Source: Skeletonema marinoi (taxonomy: Eukaryota > Bacillariophyta > Thalassiosirophyceae > Thalassiosirales > Thalassiosiraceae). From it: a DNA stretch of 64,000 bases. Under the pieces are notes generated by a model that saw nothing but the letters and a program-made list of their open reading frames with translations, was not told the origin of the DNA and searched no databases. The stretch is taken from positions 1,426,001-1,490,000 of the forward strand of contig CM060485.1 of the NCBI GenBank assembly GCA_030544225.1, given 5' to 3'. Positions 8,330-19,718 of the stretch are shown here, in pieces (within the stretch, counting starts at the first letter, position 1; every line of letters begins with the position of its first letter). Position numbers and translations under genes: made by a program.

Positions 8330-11300
8330 GAAATAAACAGCTTCTCTAGGTAGTGGGCCAATGTATTCGGCTACTTACGATAGCACACACGAAGATTTGT
8401 AACCACTCATGCACTAATGTATCAGCTTTGCTACAGACTCGTAGGTGATCAGATGAGGTCCAATTTGGGATGGCAGCTAGCACTCAGCATCGTATCGTCT
8501 AACGCTGTGAATATGGCAATCGAAAGCTTTTAGTGACCCAATATATTCGGCTAAAATAGTAGGAGTATCAAAGCATTTTTGTCGTTACTCATGCTCATAT
8601 AACGTATCGGCGTTGACACAGACTAGTAGGTGACCTGATGAGGCAGGTGCAATTTGGAATGGCAGCTAGCACCACTCTCGCACCATATCGAATCTAACGC
8701 TGTGAGTAGACAATCGACAGCTTCTAGTAACCCATTAGAGTTGGTTGATAAAGTAAAGAAGTATCTTTACCATGCTTGGTCGCTACAACGTCGTAGGTGA
8801 CCTGATGAGGCCATCTGAGATAGCCGCCAGCACTACTCTCTAGCACCATATCGTATCTCACGCTGTAAATATGGCCATCCACCGCTTCTAGTGACCCATT
8901 AGAGTTGGCCATGATAGTATAGAAGCATCTTTACCACGGCTCAAGCATTGGTTGGACGTATAGGCGTCGCTACAACGTCGTAGGTGACCTGATGAGGCCA
9001 TCTGAGATAGCCGCCAGCACTACTCTCTAGCACCATATCGTATCTCACGCTGTGAATATGGCCATCCACCGCTTCTAATGACCAATAACAGTTGGCCATG
9101 ATTGTATAGAAGCATCTTTATCACGGCTCAAGCATTGGTTGGACGTATAGGCGTCGCTACAACGTCGTAGGTGACCTGATGAGGCCATCTTGTTCGCCGC
9201 AAGCTTCTCAGTTGACAGCCACATCGTATCTCACGCTGTGAATATGGCCATCCACCGCTTCTAGAGATTCATGACATTTGCCATGATAGTATAGAAGCAT
9301 CTTTACCACGGCTCAAGCATTGGTTGGTTGTTTAGGCGTCGCTACAACGTCGTAGGTGACCTGATGAGGCCATCTTGTTCGCCGCAAGCTTCTCAGTTGA
9401 CAGCCACATCGTATCTCACGCTGTGAATATGGCCATCCACCGCTTCTAATGACCAATAACAGTTGGCCATGCTAGTATAGAAGCATCTTTACCACGGCTC
9501 AAGCATTGGTTGGACGTATAGGCGTCGCTACAACGTCGTAGGTGACCTGATGAGGCCATCTTGTTCGCCGCAAGCTTCTCAGTTGACAGCCACATCGTAT
9601 CTCACGCTGTGAATATGGCCACCCACCGCTTCTAGAGACCCATGACATTTGCCATGATTATATAGAAGCATCTTTACCACGGCTCAAGCATTGGTTGGGT
9701 GTTTAGGCGTCGCTACAACGTCGTAGGTGACCAGAAGAGGCCATCTTGTTCGCCACAAGCTTCTCAGTTGACAGCCACATCGTATCTCACGCTGTGAATA
9801 TGGCCATCCACCGCTTCTAATGACCAATAACAGTTGGCCATGATTGTATAGAAGCATCTTTACCACGGCTCAAGCATTGGTTGGACGTATAGGCGTCGCT
9901 ACAACGTCGTAGGTGACCTGATGAGGCCATCTTGTTCGCCGCAAGCTTCTCAGTTGACAGCCACATCGTATCTCACGCTGTGAATATGGCCATCCACCGC
10001 TTCTAATGACCAAAAACAGTTGGCCATGATTATATAGAAGCATCTATACCACGGCTCCAGCATTGGTTGGACGTATAGGCGTCGCTACAACGTCGTAGGT
10101 GACCAGAAGAGGCCATCTGATTCGCCGCAAGCTTCTCAGTTGACAGCCACATCGTATCTCACGCTGTGAATATGGCCATCCACCGCTTCTAATGACCAAT
10201 AACAGTTGGCCATGATTGTATAGAAGCATCTATACCACGGCTCCAGCATTGGTTGGACGTATAGGCGTCGCTACAACGTCGTAGGTGACCAGAAGAGGCC
10301 ATCTGATTCGCCGCAAGCTTCTCAGTTGACAGCCACATCGTATCTCACGCTGTGAATATGGCCACCCACCGCTTTTAGTGACCCAGTAGAGTTGGCCATG
10401 CTAGTATGGAAGCATCTTTACCACGGCTCCAGCATTGGTTGGTTGTTTAGGCGTCGCTACAACGTCGTAGGTGACCTGATGAGGCCATCTTGCTCGCCGC
10501 AAGCTTCTCAGTTGACAGCCACATCGTATCACACGCTGTGAATATGGCCATCCACCGCTTCTAGTGACCCATTAGAGTTGGCCATGATTATATAGAAGCA
10601 TCTTTACCACGGCTCCAGCATTGGTTGGACGTATAGGCGTCGCTACAACGTCGTAGGTGACCTGATGAGGCCATCTTGCTCGCCGCAAGCTTCTCAGTTG
10701 ACAGCCACATCGTATCTCACGCTGTGAATATGGCCATCCACCGCTTCTAATGACCAATAACAGTTGGCCATGATTGTATAGAAGCATCTATACCACGGCT
10801 CCAGCATTGGTTGGACGTATAGGCGTCGCTACAACGTCGTAGGTGACCAGAAGAGGCCATCTGATTCGCCGCAAGCTTCTCAGTTGACAGCCACATCGTA
10901 TCTCACGCTGTGAATATGGCCACCCACCGCTTTTAGTGACCCAGTAGAGTTGGCCATGCTAGTATAGAAGCATCTTTACCACGGCTCCAGCATTGGTTGG
11001 TTGTTTAGGCGTCGCTACAACGTCGTAGGTGACCTGATGAGGCCATCTTGTTCGCCGCAAGCTTCTCAGTTGACAGCCACATCGTATCACACGCTGTGAA
11101 TATGGCCATCCACCGCTTTTAGTGACCCATTAGAGTTGGCCATGATTATATAGAAGCATCTTTACCACGGCTCCAGCATTGGTTGGACGTATAGGCGTCG
11201 CTACAACGTCGTAGGTGACCTGATGAGGCCATCTTGCTCGCCGCAAGCTTCTCAGTTGACAGCCACATCGTATCTCACGCTGTGAATATGGCCATCCACC

Positions 11301-14060
11301 GCTTTTAGTGACCCATTAGAGTTGGCCATGCTTATATAGAAGCATCTTTACCACGGCTCAAGCATTGGTTGGACGTATAGGCGTCGCTACAACGTCGTAG
11401 GTGACCTGATGAGGCCATCTTGTTCGCCGCAAACTTCTCAGTTGACAACCACATCGTATCTCACGCTGTGAATATGGCCATCCACCGCTTCTAGTGACCA
11501 ATAACAGTTGGGAATGATAGGATAGAAGCATCTATAGGTACCACGGCTCAAGCATTGGTTGGACGTATAGGCGTCGCTACAACGTCGTAGGTGACCTGAT
11601 GAGGCCATCTGAGATAGCTTCAAGCTTCTCAGTTGACAACCATATCGTATCTCACGCTGTGAATATGGCCATCCACCGCTTCTAGTGACCCATTAGAGTT
11701 GGCCATGATTGTATAGAAGCATCTTTACCACGGCTCAATCATTGGTAGGTTGTTTAGGCGTCGCTACAACGTCGTAGGTGACCTGATGAGGCCATCTGGG
11801 TCGCTGCAAGCTCCCCAGTTGACGGCCATGTCGTATCTCACGCTGTGAATACGGCAATCCACTGCTTCTAGTGACCCATTAAAGTTGGCCATGATAGTAT
11901 AGAAGCATCTTTACCACGGCTCAAGCATTATTTGGTCGTATCGGCGTCGCTACAACGTCGTAGGTGACCTGATGAGGCCATCTGGGTCGCTGCAAGCTCC
12001 TCAGTTGACGGCCATGTCGTATCTCACGCTGTGAATACGGCAATCCACTGCTTCTAGTGACCCATTAAAGTTGGCCATGATAGTATAGAAGCATCTTTAT
12101 CACGGCTCAAGCATTATTTGGTCGTATCGGTGTCAATACAACGTCGTAGGTGACCTGATGAGGCCATCTGGGTCGCTGCAAGCTCCTCAGTTGACGGCCA
12201 TGTCGTATCTCACGCTGTGAATACGGCAATCCACTGCTTCTAGTGACCCATTAAAGTTGGCCATGATAGTATAGAAGCATCTTTATCACGGCTCAAGCAT
12301 TAGTTGGTCGTATCAGCGTCGCTACAACGTCGTAGGTGACCTGATGAGGCCATCTGGGTCGCTGCAAGCTCCTCAGTTGACGGCCATATCGTATCTCACG
12401 CTGTGAATACGGCAATCCACTGCTTCTAGTGACCCATTAAAGTTGGCCATGATAGTATAGAAGCATCTTTATCACGGCTCAAGCATTATTTGGTCGTATC
12501 GGTGTCAATACAACGTCGTAGGTGACCTGATGAGGCCATCTGGGTCGCTGCAAGCTCCTCAGTTGACGGCCATATCGTATCTCACGCTGTGAATACGGCA
12601 ATCCACTGCTTCTAGTGACCCATTAAAGTTGGCCATGATAGTATAGAAGCATCTTTATCACGGCTCAAGCATTATTTGGTCGTATCGGTGTCAATGCAAC
12701 GTCGTAGGTGACCTGATGAGGCCATCTGGGTCGCTGCAAGCTCCCCAGTTGACGGCCATGTCGTATCTCACGCTGTGAATACGGCAATCCACTGCTTCTA
12801 GTGACCCATTAAAGTTGGCCATGATAGTATAGAAGCATCTTTACCACGGCTCAATCATTAGTTGGTCGTATCGGCGTCGCTACAACGTCGTAGGTGACCT
12901 GATGAGGCCATCTGGGTCGCTGCAAGCTCCTCAGTTGACGGCCATGTCGTATCTCACGCTGTGAATACGGCAATCCACTGCTTCTAGTGACCCATTAAAG
13001 TTGGCCATGATAGTATAGAAGCATCTTTATCACGGCTCAAGCATTATTTGGTCGTATCGGTGTCAATACAACGTCGTAGGTGACCTGATGAGGCCATCTG
13101 GGTCGCTGCAAGCTCCTCAGTTGACGGCCATATCGTATCTCACGCTGTGAATACGGCAATCCACTGCTTCTAGTGACCCATTAAAGTTGGCCATGATAGT
13201 ATAGAAGCATCTTTATCACGGCTCAAGCATTAGTTGGTCGTATCGGCGTCGCTACAACGTCGTAGGTGACCTGATGAGGCCATCTGGGTCGCTGCAAGCT
13301 CCTCAGTTGACGGCCATGTCGTATCTCACGCTGTGAATACGGCAATCCACTGCTTCTAGTGACCCATTAAAGTTGGCCATGATAGTATAGAAGCATCTTT
13401 TTCACGGCTCAAGCATTATTTGGTCGTATCGGCGTCGCTACAACGTCGTAGGTGACCTGATGAGGCCATCTGGGTCGCTGCAAGCTCCTCAGTTGACGGC
13501 CATGTCGTATCTCACGCTGTGAATCTGACAATAGTCTGCTTCTAGTGACCCATTAAAGTTGGCCATGATAGTATAGAAGCATCTTTATCACGGCTCAAGC
13601 ATTATTTGGTCGTATCGTCGTCGCTATAACGTCGTAGGTGACCTGATGAGGTCCAATTTGGGATGGCTGCTACCACCACTCTAGCATCATTTCGTATCTC
13701 ACGCTATGAATATGGCAATCCACAGTGTCTAGTGACCCATTAAAGTTGGCCATGATAGTATAGAGTCAGGTTGACACGGTTCAATCTCTTTTTGGTTTTA
13801 TCGGCGTTGCTACAACCTCGTAGGTATCCTGATTAGGTCCAATTTTGGGGTGGCTGGTATATCTACTCTAGCACCATATCTATCTAACGCTGAGTATGGC
13901 AATCAATAGATTCTAGTGCGTCATTATATTTGGTTACGAAGGGATAGAAGTGATTTTCACGACTCATGCTCTTTTACAACGTATCAGCGTTGCTACAGCT
14001 CGCATGTGAGGCCTCCAGCTCACTTTCATGCACCAATCGTATCTTACGCGTTGATAGGTT
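8330..14060. repeat. Satellite array, 186-bp tandem unit, about 31 copies
   Basis: The marker ACAACGTCGTAGGTGACC recurs from 8786 to 13441 with spacing of mostly exactly 186 bp (range 185-190), and degenerate copies extend to about 8330 and 14060. Two blocks are distinct. The left block (about 8950-11750) has CGCCGCAAGCTTCTCAG and TATGGCCATCCACCGCTT. The right block (about 11750-13620) has GGTCGCTGCAAGCTCC and TACGGCAATCCACTGC. Interior units are nearly identical, edge units are diverged, the usual sign of unequal exchange or amplification. Because 186 is a multiple of three, ~60-codon minus-strand frames recur once per unit, but stops interrupt every unit. I see no gene inside. A structural chromosomal role, such as centromeric or heterochromatic DNA, is possible but unproven. 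Confidence 0.95.
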
Positions 14061-14221
14061 TGTGTCATGTTGATAAGTTTGTTCTCATTTGAGTTCCATG
14101 TTTTTATTGGTCCTGAAGTTTTTGTGTTTTACATAATTTGGGACTATGCACGCTTATACTCTTGGTTTCATTGGTAATAATACAGAATAAGAGTGTACCT
14201 AAATGTGCATGTTCCTAGTGC

Positions 14222-15988
14222 CTAATCAATAGTTTCTTCTGTCATCTCGTTATATTTTTGTCCTTCTTTGAATTTTGGATGAAGCTTGATTTGAGCGTGA
14301 GGCCATGACTTCTCACCTGTCATCCATGTCTTTGTTTTGGGCTTTTTTGTTAACTCCCATGCTGGCTTCTTTCCCTTAGCACCATTCTCACGAGCATCCG
14401 CATATGTGCTTTCATCTTCTCCATCAAATTCACCAGTCGTAGGTACTTCAATCAAACCAAATGCTGTAGCAACATCACCCTTATGCAAGTCATGGACGTT
14501 GTAAACATCCCGAAAACCATGGCTGGCATATGCTATAAGATAAGATCCGTATGCATCCTTCGCAAACGGAAGCATCCGCTCACTTTCATTGACTAGGTTT
14601 TCAATTTGTAGTTGAATCTCTGCCAACTTTGGCAACTCAAATTCACTTACTGTAATAGCAGCCGAAGTGTAGTACTTGAGAAATCCCTGCTCCCCAGGAT
14701 TGAGGAATAATATAGATCGACCAATTCTGTCAGAATCACAAGAAATCCTGGCTATACGGAGAATAAACTCCGACGGGTCATCAGGAGGCTCAAACTGTAA
14801 TACAAAGTCGACACTCGGAGGCACGTCAAGGTCCCTTCCTGCAGCGTCAGTTGTACATAAGATACCCTCTTTCATGTCTGAAAATTTGAAGAATGTACTG
14901 ATGAATTTCTCCCGACGTTGCCGACTATGCATTGTAAGCACAGGAACACGCAAGCGTTTCAAAAGCTCGGCATGGAATCTCGCAGAAGTGGATGTTGAGA
15001 AGAAGACCATAATTTTTTTGTCAAGATTTTTCCTCAGGAATGTGTAGAGGAACCGGAACCTCAAATACTCAGGACAAGTGACAAAGGTATGGTCGTACGC
15101 TTCGTAGATATCACTGTCCATTGGCACCATTGAGCCCATGTTGTCTACAGCTGTGGCGAGATATCTTTCCTTGGCAGAGACTAGTGCCGTCTCTGCCCCT
15201 CCCTCACTAACGAGATTATTCCCACCATCATATTGGACCAACTGATCACTTTGCTGCGAATTTAGAGTATCTCTTCGCTCAACCAACGCACGTTCCAATT
15301 CAAACGCTAGAGCACTGACTCTAGTGTAACTGTCCCCCGATTGATCGTCATCATCATAATTTTCAGATGATTCATTTCCGGATGCCGAGTCGATAGTACT
15401 GAGCCGATTATCACCTTTCCTTTCTATTATCTGGAACTCAGATGGTGAGGGTTTCTGTTGTTTCTCATCAAGTGATTCTGCAATCGTTGAATAAGCAGAA
15501 GAATCGCCCTTGGTCGGTGGATCATTGGCTTTTGATTTTGGCACAAGTGCCAATTTATTGTTGCTGGATGATGAAGGAGCGCTTTTTGATGATTTGTTCT
15601 TTACAGACCGATTACTGCTGGGCAAAGAGGGATCCTTCTTTTTCGATGATGCAGCGGTGGCACCAGCGCGTGATTTGCTGGCACGGCTAGCCGAAGTATT
15701 ATTTAGTGAGCGGGTAGATGATTGGAGAAAGGCATCGAGCTTGGAGGCGTTTGAAGAAGAAGACACAACCGACCTCGAGTCTGCGCAGACCGAGGTGGGC
15801 GACGCAACTACAGCCGCAGGTGTGATGCTAGAGGCTGAAGGCTTGACTGACCTGCCGCTGCTATCTCTACGCTTTATTTTGTCGACCTTCAAGTAGGAAA
15901 TACCAGGAGGCTCGGATTGAGTGTCTAAGACAGTGCTCTTTGAGGATAGGCTCCGACTGGGATATTCCGATTGCGTGTCCGGCTCCAT
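14222..15988 (-). CDS. Helicase-lobe-2 protein related to DDX18/HAS1
   Basis: A 588-residue protein. Residues 1-265 are low-complexity and rich in Ser, Lys and Asn. The remainder matches the C-terminal half of DDX18/HAS1 DEAD-box helicases: FRFLYTFLRKN, KKIMVFFSTS, the motif V region CTTDAAGRDLDVP, QFEPPDDPSEFI, and then the DUF4217-like tail (IQLQIENLV, AKDAYGSYLIAYASH, VATAFGL). The N-terminal lobe with Walker A and DEAD box is absent. Motif VI, usually HRxGRxxR, is replaced by RIARISCD, so ATPase activity is very unlikely. It may be a retained scaffold derived from a ribosome-biogenesis helicase, or a decaying paralogue. The start is the first ATG (15988); an upstream extension would need TTG. 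The satellite begins about 160 bp past its stop. Confidence 0.8.
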   Translation of the reverse strand: MEPDTQSEYPSRSLSSKSTVLDTQSEPPGISYLKVDKIKRRDSSGRSVKPSASSITPAAVVASPTSVCADSRSVVSSSSNASKLDAFLQSSTRSLNNTSASRASKSRAGATAASSKKKDPSLPSSNRSVKNKSSKSAPSSSSNNKLALVPKSKANDPPTKGDSSAYSTIAESLDEKQQKPSPSEFQIIERKGDNRLSTIDSASGNESSENYDDDDQSGDSYTRVSALAFELERALVERRDTLNSQQSDQLVQYDGGNNLVSEGGAETALVSAKERYLATAVDNMGSMVPMDSDIYEAYDHTFVTCPEYLRFRFLYTFLRKNLDKKIMVFFSTSTSARFHAELLKRLRVPVLTMHSRQRREKFISTFFKFSDMKEGILCTTDAAGRDLDVPPSVDFVLQFEPPDDPSEFILRIARISCDSDRIGRSILFLNPGEQGFLKYYTSAAITVSEFELPKLAEIQLQIENLVNESERMLPFAKDAYGSYLIAYASHGFRDVYNVHDLHKGDVATAFGLIEVPTTGEFDGEDESTYADARENGAKGKKPAWELTKKPKTKTWMTGEKSWPHAQIKLHPKFKEGQKYNEMTEETID

Positions 15989-16498
15989 GCTTAATTGCGA
16001 TAGTGTTTGCAGCCAATAATTGATGAGCGGCGGGAGCAGTATGTACGATATTGCAGTCGCCAAGTGCTTCTGCTCATCGAAGGGTTTGTCAGCAACAGTT
16101 TGTGGTCGTTGTAATGTTGTAGAGAGTTGTTGTTGGTCGTAGAAAACAGAAGTTTGCCAGTACAGTACAGCCCCACGCTTTTTTCTTCCATGTAAGAAAG
16201 CATCTTTCTACCATCTTTCATACCAAAGCTGCAAACTATTGGATTTTCAGCTCGCTGAAGGACTTTCATTTTCATCCATTTCGTCTTATCCGATCATTTC
16301 ATTGTTGCAGTATCTCAACATGTTGGTTAGACTGCAAAGATAACTTTGCTCCTGGATGGCCGACCCCCCAGGCCCACCAGACGTTCTATGAAATTTCTGT
16401 TACATAATTTCTGCTACATTATTATTCATAAAATTCTACGTTGAACTATTGTTAGGACCTTCCTTGATCTACAAAGATGCAAACGCATTCCTTCTTTT
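15989..16498. other. Intergenic region upstream of the helicase-like gene
   Basis: This holds the 5' flank of the helicase-like gene and the 3' flank of the MYND gene, both on the minus strand. Short minus-strand frames exist (up to about 94 codons) but have no recognisable family. I see no RNA gene or clear repeat here. Confidence 0.4.
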
Positions 16499-17266
16499 CT
16501 AAAGTGGATCTCCAGGCCTTTGATATTTCTTGCACAACTTCTTGTGACCCCCATTAAAGTCTCCCATTTGGTGCTCGCGACCACAATATCCCATCACATG
16601 ACAGCGACTGCACCTTTTGATTTCATCCCGCGGACCACAGATTGCGCAACAGCTTTGCAGAAAGGAGAAATGACGCCTTTCATTCTGCATTGATCCATCC
16701 CTTACCTTCTTTTCAACGATAAGAGCCGCAGCCTCAATCAATTGACACCAAACCAACCAGTTCACAGATGATTCGGGGTTGAATGTACTCATACGACATA
16801 TGTGTTTGTAATACTCCGGAAAGAGCAGTGGGGTTCGTCTCTTTTCGCAAAATACTCCTCTCCCCATTGGAAACACGGTTGGGAATGAGGCAAGCTCGAA
16901 TATATCATTGCTGTCCAGTAGACATCGAAAACCTGCTACCATCATCTCGTCAAAGGTGGTGTCCCTTTTGAAGCCAATCGATCCAAGAACATTTTGTTTA
17001 TGCAGCAAATCTCTCAATGCTGGCCAATCTTCCTCTGTGACTGGCAAAACGTCCGTTGCAGTCAACTCTTGCCCAATAGCATTTACAACGACTTGAGGTG
17101 GATGTGGAAGTGTTTTGCATCGGGTGAACTTGTTTGTCAAGGTTGCCACATATCCCGTGCCTGAGATACCGCACTCTGCCTTGCTGCGTATGATAATTGG
17201 ATACGGGTTTTGTGCGATTGAGATTGCCTCGGCGAGGGTTAGATCTGGCAGTCCGAAGGCCGCCAT
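16499..17266 (-). CDS. MYND-type zinc-finger protein
   Basis: A 255-residue protein whose C-terminal 40 residues form a MYND finger: CAICGPRDEIKRCSRCHVMG, then YCGREHQ and HKKLCKKYQ, with the Cys/His spacing of the family. MYND fingers are protein-protein interaction modules. The preceding 200 residues have no domain I can name. They include a hydrophobic alanine-rich helix just before the finger (VWCQLIEAAALIVEKK). There is no signal peptide, so it is probably cytosolic or nuclear. A hAT-like MITE is inserted 80 bp upstream of its ATG and may affect its promoter. Confidence 0.82.
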   Translation of the reverse strand: MAAFGLPDLTLAEAISIAQNPYPIIIRSKAECGISGTGYVATLTNKFTRCKTLPHPPQVVVNAIGQELTATDVLPVTEEDWPALRDLLHKQNVLGSIGFKRDTTFDEMMVAGFRCLLDSNDIFELASFPTVFPMGRGVFCEKRRTPLLFPEYYKHICRMSTFNPESSVNWLVWCQLIEAAALIVEKKVRDGSMQNERRHFSFLQSCCAICGPRDEIKRCSRCHVMGYCGREHQMGDFNGGHKKLCKKYQRPGDPL

Positions 17267-17346
17267 TGTCGTTTACACTTTAAATGCTTCTATGCCTATG
17301 CTTGCGGCTTTTGGTAGTACATAGTATGATTGTTCGGGTTCGGAAA

Positions 17347-17871
17347 TAAGGTCTGGGGTATGGGGCACTCAGAATCTGACTTTGGGCACTGTTTGGGCAA
17401 TAGGGTGTTTTATCCTGCTACTATCCGGCCCGACCGGTTTAATTACTTCCACGCGGGGGCACTTGCACTCATAGATTTGTAGATGAGGGCGAGGAATCGG
17501 ATGATGAAGGAAGCGCTGTCTGCAGTGAGGACTGCTTTGATGAATTCTCTATCTTTTGATGGCACTCCCTCCTTCGTCAACTTCAATTTCTATTAATGGC
17601 ATGACAAACACAAATCCGAAACCCTCTCATCCGATGCATTCGCATTCGGTCTCTACAACAAGAATAACTGTAGTAGATGATAATATATTGGAGGATTACT
17701 GAAATATGCCTATTGCTTCATTGTATGGATGTATTGAAGACTAAACTAAGACAACTCTCTCTTGTACGGCTTTGACAATGCTGTGCAGGCGAGTGCCCCA
17801 GTGCCCAGTGACTGCCCCAAATCGGGCAAAAAAATTTGGCTTTTGGGCACTGCCCCGTACCCCAGACCTTA
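17347..17871. mobile_element. hAT-like MITE, 525 bp
   Basis: The ends are inverted repeats beginning TAAGGTCTGGGGTAYGGGGCA (about 20 bp, one mismatch). The element is flanked by a perfect 8-bp direct repeat TTCGGAAA (17339-17346 and 17872-17879), the target-site duplication length of hAT transposons. It has no long reading frame, so it is a non-autonomous copy. Subterminal TGGGCACT/AGTGCCC motifs recur inside both ends. The perfect target duplication suggests a fairly recent insertion. Confidence 0.85.
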
Positions 17872-17958
17872 TTCGGAAAGTCGAGTTGGAGGGGAGCCCG
17901 CCAATTCTTTTCTCTCGCGCAAAAACTGAATGCAGCCCCTTTCTAAAAACTTTCTATC

Positions 17959-18415
17959 ATAAAGGCCGTGCAGACCAATTCTTCTGGGCCGCGACTTTTT
18001 TGCCACCGATCACAAAAAAGACCCACACCATGGTGCTCCAGGCCTATGCAGTAATAACGGCGACAAATAATCATATAACAAACCCACAACATAATCACTA
18101 GACCCATTTTTCACGCTGAATCGAATGGTGCAGTCGGCGGTCCGCTATATCCAGCGCCTACAGACGTATTGACTATGATAGCAGCAGCAGCGATTTTTCC
18201 ACAATCGACGTGACAACATAGTTTGGGCATCATGTGGGAGGGGTAATGATCAATACATAACGCTGCAATGATAACCCCATACCCGCATAGGTATAAACCG
18301 GCGAATAATTGCCGGCGTTGGTGACAGAAATGAGTAATATAGCGGCATTTAGTGAGATTTAAGAAGGCATGAAATCTGCCCGAACAGCGACGGCATCAAT
18401 CACGGCACATGTCTA
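17959..18415. repeat. Left inverted-repeat arm of the 2.1-kb element
   Basis: This arm matches the reverse complement of 19635-20088. The best-conserved part is 17975-18296, covering CCACCGATCACAAAAAAGAC, the CAGTCGGCGGTCCGCTAT block, the GCAGCAGCAGCGATTTTTCC block and GATAACCCCATACCCG. The inner part is weaker. Confidence 0.8.
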
Positions 18416-19463
18416 TGCAACAATGAATTACGATATTCCAAACCCACAAGATGGTCACAGGACCTGTTTCATATATTATATTGAATGGTCGTGTCAGTGG
18501 ATCGCAATAATCAATGCTTTTTGACGTACCCACCGCCAAGTTAGATGTGGTATGTTTTGCCCATTTTCGACACATCATGACACGGCCGCCGATGAGGAGG
18601 GGTAATATACCTCAGATAATACTCCAATAATAACCACAGCACCAAATGGGCGTGATATGCTGATTGTTGGTTGGGAATATCTGTGAACAGAAGTGATACA
18701 GAGGCATGGAGATCAATAAAAGAGGAGAGTTCAGAATCTGTTAGAATATCGAGAGTGTGAGGCCTCTGCCTGGAGAATGGTCTTTGTAATCAATCCCACC
18801 CTCAATACCAGAACAGACCAACCTCCCACACCTACACATAATGATGACTCGACAAAAATGTTGCTGGTTGTGATAGCAGATGCATCTATCTTGCATCCAT
18901 TGGTCTGCTACTACTACCTCCTGTTGTAATCCAAATGTTGATCAAACGTTTTTTGGAGTGCCTGCACATAACAGCACAGAAGTGACAGAACATAATTCAT
19001 GATGAGATGCAACTCAAGATTGCTCTTAAGTACCAAATGAGCGTCTATAAGATGAATGTGCAGTGTGTAGAAAAGAAGCACTATTGGTATGTTTGGTTGC
19101 ATCTTACAGCTGAATAGCAGAAGTTGCAGGTAATATTAGTGGCATCTTATGGTTGAAAATCAACAGAGCAATGTTTATAGTTAAAAGTATTAATCAAGAT
19201 TACACTCCTTAGCTGTGTCTATTAGTGTGGTTGCATTAATAACATCTTGTCTTCCCCAACAAAAGGTATGTTAGATTTGCTCCTGGGTGCACTGGGCCAA
19301 ATAATATACAGACATAGAAGCTTCACCAAAGCCGCATCCACGGCTCCCAACTATATCATATCATTCCGATGGATTCTCGATTACTAGTGATATAAGATGT
19401 ATGGTTGCAACACTTATTATTAAATAGATTTCTATGAAGATGTGCATGATGTGCTTTGTGCTT

Positions 19464-19718
19464 TCACGGAAGATAAACACCACCAGCAGCCAAGGAGTAC
19501 CCGAGGAAAAAGATTAATGCAGACTTATGAGCGCCCATGCCCAAGAATGATCGCTTAGGGTAGCCATATGAAGGTTTCGTATTGGTAACTGTGCTCATAT
19601 TGAAGATAGGAATGGATAAGAAGGCATATGCCGTGATTGATGCCCTCCCTATTCGAGCAGATTTCATGCCTTCCTTATTTTCACTCAATGCAGCTATATT
19701 ACTCATTTCTGTCACCAT
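19464..19718 (-). other. Small reading frame inside the 2.1-kb element
   Basis: An 84-codon frame starts with ATG at 19718 and overlaps the inner end of the right arm. The product ends in a hydrophobic run (SALIFFLGYSLAAGGVYLP) and looks like the tail of a small membrane protein. I do not recognise the family. It could be a captured host gene fragment or chance. The left arm lacks the equivalent open frame. Confidence 0.25.

Noticed and set aside
8724-11623. Minus-strand frames of about 60 codons, once per satellite unit
   Set aside because: They recur because the 186-bp unit is a multiple of three. Each unit has stops, and there is no splice pattern joining them.
8786-13630. CTGATGAG in most satellite units, resembling the hammerhead ribozyme core
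   Set aside because: No GAAA box and no matching stem II or cleavage triplet follows in the unit. Several units have CCAGAAGAGG instead, so the core is not conserved.
8330-14060. Possible CRISPR-like array
   Set aside because: The whole 186-bp unit is repeated with no variable spacers, and the genome is eukaryotic.
15989-16063. Longer N-terminus for the helicase-like protein
   Set aside because: The extension would begin with TTG; the first ATG is at 15988. The same reasoning removed non-ATG extensions of several other genes (ISOC, mitochondrial Cys-type protein, exonuclease, transporter, YgfZ-like).
17772-18101. 109-codon plus-strand frame
   Set aside because: It runs from inside the hAT-like MITE across its end into the arm of the neighbouring element, so it is chance reading through repeats.
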